From SHZL01 sp031362985 (GTDB taxonomy: Bacteria; Pseudomonadota; Gammaproteobacteria; Xanthomonadales; SZUA-36): DNA of 64,000 nt. A model generated the notes under the pieces. That model was not told the origin of the DNA, did not search any database, and was given only the letters and a program-made list of their open reading frames with translations. The stretch covers positions 1 to 64,000 of the forward strand of contig JANLTO010000018.1 of NCBI GenBank assembly GCA_031362985.1. The letters are read 5' to 3'. Shown in pieces: positions 60,366 to 64,000 of this stretch. Numbering within the stretch: position 1 is the first letter of the stretch; every line of letters begins with the position of its first letter. The position numbers and the translations under genes are program-made.

Positions 60366-60563
60366 ATGCTGATTTTGACAAGAAGGATCGGAGAGAAACT
60401 TGTCATTGGTGATAATGTCACGGTAACAGTACTCGGCGTCAAAGGTAATCAGATACGTATCGGTATCGAAGCGCCGGCCACTGTTCAGGTACACCGCGAA
60501 GAAATCTACCAGCGAATCTTGAAGGAACGGAGCGAAGGCGTTCCCGACAGCGGCGAGCATTGA
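60366..60563 (+). CDS. csrA: Carbon storage regulator CsrA/RsmA
   Basis: CsrA is a dimeric RNA-binding regulator of translation and stability. The 65-residue product has MLILTRRIGEKLVIGD and IRIGIEAP, with Leu4 and Arg44 that contact RNA in E. coli CsrA. The ribosome-binding site (AGAGGAAGG) contains GGA, a possible self-binding site for autoregulation. The C-terminal tail ends PDSGEH. Confidence 0.96.
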   Translation: MLILTRRIGEKLVIGDNVTVTVLGVKGNQIRIGIEAPATVQVHREEIYQRILKERSEGVPDSGEH

Positions 60564-60580
60564 TTCGTAAAACCCTTTAC

Positions 60581-60743
60581 CCGGACAATTGAACAACGGA
60601 GAGATGGCCGAGCGGCTGACTAATTCGCCGGGAGCGAATTAGAACGTCGCAGCGAAGCGGAGACGGCCCCGAAGGGGCGGAGGGCACGATGCCCGGAGTA
60701 ACGCGCTCCCGGGGAGCGTAAGGCACTCCGGTTAGCCGCGGAA
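60581..60743 (+). repeat. 163-bp partial tRNA-Ser duplication filled with GC-rich hairpins
   Basis: The block 60581-60619 matches 60744-60782 at 33 of 39 positions, at a constant offset of 163 bp. It includes the first 22 nt of tRNA-Ser (21/22 identical) and 17 nt upstream. The rest of the unit is a chain of hairpins: CTAATTCGC/GCGAATTAG (60620-60642), GCCCC/GGGGC (about 60666-60678), GGGC/GCCC, CGCTCC/GGAGCG, and CCGGAGT/ACTCCGG around the last. GCGGCTGAC (60612-60620) can also pair with GTTAGCCGC (60731-60739). There is no T-arm or acceptor 3' half, so it is not a working tRNA. Confidence 0.75.
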
Positions 60744-60760
60744 CCGAATAATTGAGTTAC

Positions 60761-60854
60761 GGAGAGATGGCCGAGTGGCTGAAGGCGCTCCCCTGCTAAG
60801 GGAGTATGGGTTAAAAAAAGCCCATCGAGGGTTCGAATCCCTCTCTCTCCGCCA
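60761..60854 (+). tRNA. tRNA-Ser (anticodon GCU)
   Basis: The acceptor stem GGAGAGA pairs with TCTCTCC and is followed by encoded GCCA. The anticodon stem CTCCC/GGGAG encloses CTGCTAA, giving anticodon GCT for AGC/AGU. A long variable arm (TGGG/CCCA-type pairing) and the T-loop GGTTCGAATCC are present, all typical of tRNA-Ser. Confidence 0.97.
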
Positions 60855-60931
60855 ATACACTAGTAAAATCAGATAGTTTAATGGAAGGTAAGAAACCTTC
60901 CCATTATTTGAACCTATATCAGTAACACTAG

Positions 60932-60955
60932 GCCCCGATTCGTTCGGGGCTTTTT
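60932..60955 (+). terminator. Terminator after tRNA-Ser
   Basis: GCCCCGA (60932-60938) and TCGGGGC (60944-60950) form a 7-bp stem followed by TTTTT. A smaller hairpin (GGAAGGT/ACCTTCC, 60883-60901) precedes it. Confidence 0.85.
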
Positions 60956-61121
60956 GCAATCTGGAGGTCAAACGCTGGATTCAAGAGAACGGGAAAACGA
61001 TCCTTCGCCGCAAACAAAGTTTGCCAGCCCGGTCATTTCATAGCCCCGACACTGCTTCCCGAAGCTGGGGCCACGGCATTACGGAACACCGTTTCGGGTT
61101 TAGTGCGCGCAGTTGAAAGGG

Positions 61122-61580
61122 CTACGGGAATTGCACCGATCCGACATACGTTTCCTCGCCAATCCAAGGCTCTTGGTCGAAGTCAATTACGACGCCAAAG
61201 TCCCCGTGACCAGTCAGCTTTACATAATCGCCTGTCGCGCCCGGTACTACGGACCACGGACCGGTCAAAATGAAAACAGGATCATTGAACCCTTGGCTTA
61301 GCGGGTGGAATTTAATATTAAAAGTGCCACTGCCATCATCGCAAGCAAATTCTTTTACACCCGTGAATCCGTGCCCATGCAATTGGCTCGGATTAAAAAT
61401 AAACTTTGTCGTTGTAAATATGCCGCTGGCACATAACGGCGCAGTTGCAGTGAAAGTACCCGTAGCTACAGGCTCGAGGACTATGTTCGAATGAATCATG
61501 ATCGGTTGAGGCTGGCCAGCATAGGCTGTACCTACAGCCGTGAAAACCAAGAAAACGACTAGCAGAATTTTCTTAAACAT
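61122..61580 (-). CDS. Small secreted protein of unknown function
   Basis: I do not recognise this 152-residue protein. The ATG at 61580 gives a clear Sec signal peptide (MFKKILLVVFLVFTAVGTAYA, cleavage after AYA). The mature part is beta-rich with two cysteines (APLCASG and EFACDDG) that could form a disulfide, and a repeated Gly/His/Thr flavour (HGHGFTG; LTGHGDFG). Residues before Met-27 of the longer frame are not signal-like, so the short start is chosen. The gene stands alone. Confidence 0.7.
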   Translation of the reverse strand: MFKKILLVVFLVFTAVGTAYAGQPQPIMIHSNIVLEPVATGTFTATAPLCASGIFTTTKFIFNPSQLHGHGFTGVKEFACDDGSGTFNIKFHPLSQGFNDPVFILTGPWSVVPGATGDYVKLTGHGDFGVVIDFDQEPWIGEETYVGSVQFP

Positions 61581-61873
61581 GGAATGCGCCCTCGCTGGCT
61601 TGCTTGTCAATTGAGTCGATAGAAGTCTGCCGACTCCCCTCGTCAAGTGGTGGGGCATATTGCGCCTGCCCGTGAAAGACTGTCAATGGAATGGGTGATT
61701 CGATACTTTGAGGCTGCAAACCCCCAGTGGTTTTTTTGTTGGAAACGTGATTGCCCTGTCTGACCCATCCCGATCACCGACGATTGCAAATCCATTGAGA
61801 ATGAAGCGCAATTTCTGCATAACAGAAACGGTTAAAATGAGCTCGTGCGATTCAATCAGATAAGGCCAGAGTA

Positions 61874-63070
61874 ATGGAATTCCAGGAGCTACGACTAAAA
61901 CCCAAAGCCGACCAGCGTTTGCGCACGGGCCACTTATGGGTTTACTCCAACGAGGTTGAGTCCAACCTGAAACAATTTCAGCCTGGCGAACTGGCCAACC
62001 TGGTAACTGCCAGTGGCAAAGCCCTGGGCACCGTGATGGTCAATCCACACCAGCTCATCTGTGGCCGGATATTCAGCCGCGCTTCTGGCCAGCCCTTGAG
62101 CCACAAGTTCATTCGTCACCGCCTTGAAGCCGCGCTGCGCCTGCGCAGCCAAGTGTTCGATCGGCCCTATTACCGCCTGGTGTTTGGTGACAGCGATGGC
62201 CTGCCCGGGTTGGTGGTGGACCGGTTTGGGGCATGCCTGGTGGTGCAGGTTTCTCTCACTGGCATGGAACACGCCCTGCCGGAAATCATTTCCGCACTAA
62301 ACGTGGTGGTCGAGCCAACCACCATCGTATTGAAGAACGACAGCAAGATGCGCGCAAGCGAGGGCCTGGACAGCTACGTGCGCATTGAGCAGGGACAGTT
62401 GCTGGAAGGTGGCCTGGTCGAGCTGGAAGAAAACGGTACGCGCTTCCTTGCTCCGGTCTTGGCTGGCCAGAAAACCGGTTGGTTTTATGACCATCGCCTG
62501 AATCGCGAGCGTATGTCCCACTATGCACGCGGCAAGAGAGTGCTCGACGTCTGCTCCTACATTGGCGGCTGGGGCGTGCAGGCCGCGCGGGCGGGCGCCG
62601 ACCAGGTTGTGTGCCTGGATACCTCGGCTTTTGCCCTTGATCTCGCGCTGCAAAACGCGCAGCTGAACGGTTTGCAGGGCAAGCTGGCCATCCTGGAAGG
62701 GGATGCCTTTGTGGCCATGAAGTCTTTACGCGACAGCGGCGAGCGTTTTGATGTGATTATCCTCGACCCGCCGGCGTTCATCCCCAGGCGTAAGGACTAC
62801 AAGGAGGGCCGCTTGGCCTATAGCCGACTGAATCAACTGGCTTTGCGCTTGATGTCACCGGAAGGCATCCTGGCCAGCGCTTCCTGTTCCATGCATTTGA
62901 GCCAGGAGGACCTGCTGGACGTGGTGCGTGCATCCGGCAGGCAGATCGACCGACAGGTCCAGATCCTGGAAATCGGGCACCAGGGTCCGGATCATCCGGT
63001 GCACCCGGCCATAGCCGAGACGCAGTACATCAAGTCATTGGTTGCGAGGGTGGGTCCCGCCGAATACTAG
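61874..63070 (+). CDS. rlmI: RlmI-like 23S rRNA (cytosine-5)-methyltransferase
   Basis: The 398-residue enzyme has an N-terminal PUA domain (LKPKADQRLRTGHLWVYSNEV), a central EEHEEN-like region (YRLVFGDSDGLPGLVVDRFG) and a C-terminal Rossmann SAM domain (RVLDVCSYIGGWGVQAARAGADQVVCLD; IILDPPAFIPRRKDYKEG; LASASCSMHLSQEDLL). This is the RlmI architecture that methylates C1962 of 23S rRNA. It starts MEFQELRLKP after a GCCAGAG. Confidence 0.88.
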   Translation: MEFQELRLKPKADQRLRTGHLWVYSNEVESNLKQFQPGELANLVTASGKALGTVMVNPHQLICGRIFSRASGQPLSHKFIRHRLEAALRLRSQVFDRPYYRLVFGDSDGLPGLVVDRFGACLVVQVSLTGMEHALPEIISALNVVVEPTTIVLKNDSKMRASEGLDSYVRIEQGQLLEGGLVELEENGTRFLAPVLAGQKTGWFYDHRLNRERMSHYARGKRVLDVCSYIGGWGVQAARAGADQVVCLDTSAFALDLALQNAQLNGLQGKLAILEGDAFVAMKSLRDSGERFDVIILDPPAFIPRRKDYKEGRLAYSRLNQLALRLMSPEGILASASCSMHLSQEDLLDVVRASGRQIDRQVQILEIGHQGPDHPVHPAIAETQYIKSLVARVGPAEY

Positions 63071-63132
63071 AGAGTAGCGCTTACCTAGGCAGAGTTGGAT
63101 TGAATTGAGGTAGTAGCGGCTATGACTGGTTT

Positions 63133-64000
63133 TCAGCCCCAAAGACCCGGATCAAACCCATCAACCACGCCCTTTTTGTACACCAGGCCATTGGGGTGGT
63201 CGTATTTCTGCAGCAAGGGTCCGTCGATATCGACGAAATCGCATAATTGCGCGATAACAAAAGCAGGTGCCATGCTCAGTGAGCTGCCCACCATGTTGCC
63301 TACCATCAGTTTCAGGCCTTTTGCTCTAGCTGCCCTTGCCAGGTTCAGAGCCTCAGTCAGACCACCCGTCTTGTCCAGCTTGATGTTGATCATGCTATAG
63401 CGGCGCGCTGCGGTATCGAGCTCTCCGGAGTGCAGACAGGACTCATCCGCACACAGGATGACGGGTGATTCAAATCCTTCCAACAGCTCATCCGCGCCCC
63501 GCGGCAGTGGCTGTTCCAGCATTTCCAGGCCGAGTTTTTGCAACTCTGGCAAGGCTGATTGAAGCAGTTCGAAATCCCAGCCCTGGTTTGCATCCACCAC
63601 CAGCTTCGCATCCGGGCGAGCTGCCCGGATAGCTGCCAGTTTCTCAAGGGGCATGTGATCGCTGAGCTTGATTTTGAGTATGGGACAATCCATCGCAGCG
63701 CTGGCTTTGCTTGCCATCGCTTCAGGCGTGTCTTCCAGACCGATGGTAAATACCGTGGTCACCGGTTTGGGGTCAATACCTGTGAGCTCCCATATGGATT
63801 TGCCTGATTGTTTGCACTCCAGATCCCACAGTGCGCAGTCCATGGCATTGCGAGCGCCCCCGGGCGGCAGGATATGCTCCAGGTCGGCGCGGGATATGCC
63901 GTGGCGGATCCGGGCGGCAATTTCGTGCACCTGCCTGAACATGCTGTCGCTGGTTTCATCCAGGTAATACACTCCCTGGGCCTCGCCACGGCCGATAAAA
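63133..64000 (-). CDS. Dipeptide epimerase/enolase-superfamily protein, 5' end cut by the window
   Basis: The frame stays open to the window edge (IGRGEAQGVYYLDETSD reads through), so the true start lies beyond 64000. It is a muconate-lactonizing subgroup enolase-superfamily enzyme: catalytic K-x-K in ILKIKLSDH, metal Asp in VVDANQGWDFELLQ, Glu in LEQPLPRG and Asp in LCADESC, with NIKLDKTGGLTEAL for the opposite lysine. This pattern fits L-Ala-D/L-Glu-type dipeptide epimerases or the DgcA N-succinyl racemase group; the substrate is not certain. Confidence 0.85.
   Translation of the reverse strand, partial: FIGRGEAQGVYYLDETSDSMFRQVHEIAARIRHGISRADLEHILPPGGARNAMDCALWDLECKQSGKSIWELTGIDPKPVTTVFTIGLEDTPEAMASKASAAMDCPILKIKLSDHMPLEKLAAIRAARPDAKLVVDANQGWDFELLQSALPELQKLGLEMLEQPLPRGADELLEGFESPVILCADESCLHSGELDTAARRYSMINIKLDKTGGLTEALNLARAARAKGLKLMVGNMVGSSLSMAPAFVIAQLCDFVDIDGPLLQKYDHPNGLVYKKGVVDGFDPGLWG

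Noticed and set aside
60598..60743. A second functional tRNA-Ser
   Set aside because: Only the 5' 22 nt match; there is no anticodon arm, T-loop or acceptor 3' strand.

Overview
The window is a chromosomal segment of a free-living gammaproteobacterium, probably a marine relative of the Pseudomonas/Cellvibrio side of the class. I infer this from housekeeping gene order (secB-gpsA, xseB-ispA-dxs, mtaD-ubiG-mupP, corB/ypjD divergent from ffh-rpsP-rimM-trmD-rplS, recA-recX-alaS-csrA-tRNA-Ser) and from a class II ribonucleotide reductase split into NrdJa and NrdJb as in Pseudomonas. The genus cannot be fixed by eye. Base composition is moderate and coding density is high.

Layout. 1-5.7 kb: secB, gpsA, trmL, then nrdJa and nrdJb behind two NrdR boxes, with a hairpin-rich 329 bp gap between the two subunit genes. 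5.7-11.7 kb: a looser set (YIP1 membrane protein, exported M20 peptidase, exported RidA-like protein, steroid 5-alpha-reductase-like membrane enzyme, a broken TraR/DksA-type gene, UspA, DUF2238, AlkB-like). 11.7-20.2 kb, all on the minus strand: dxs, ispA, xseB, tilS, accA, gluQ and a FimX-like degenerate GGDEF/EAL protein. 20.6-26.2 kb, plus strand: efp, mtaD, ubiG, mupP, hslO, a squalene-synthase-like protein and a GFA protein. 26.2-29.8 kb: FmdB-type zinc ribbon, POT peptide transporter, SDR, HinT.

29.8-32.9 kb is the accessory part and the most unusual. A DUF6502 gene and a gene for an exported repeat protein form a probable minus-strand operon. The repeat protein has seven GTGI heptads placed before its signal peptide and eight 11-residue glycine/threonine repeats in the mature part. 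A small upstream gene carries the same W..IE.(S/D)GTGI motif. Upstream of that lie 16-bp iterons between two divergent promoter-like sequences, and the plus-strand promoter leads into a short transcript candidate that ends at a strong terminator.

32.9-49.9 kb returns to core genes: asnS, iscA, one insertion sequence with terminal inverted repeats, rpsF-rpsR-rplI-dnaB-alr, an orphan pspF, radA, an acyltransferase, the CorC/ypjD pair, and the ffh-to-rplS ribosome/SRP block. 50-60.6 kb: htpG, hslR, mutS, pncC, recA, recX, alaS, csrA. 60.6-64 kb: a 163-bp partial duplication of the tRNA-Ser 5' region filled with GC-rich hairpins, the intact tRNA-Ser(GCU), a small secreted protein of unknown role, an RlmI-like rRNA methyltransferase, and a dipeptide-epimerase-like gene that runs off the right edge.
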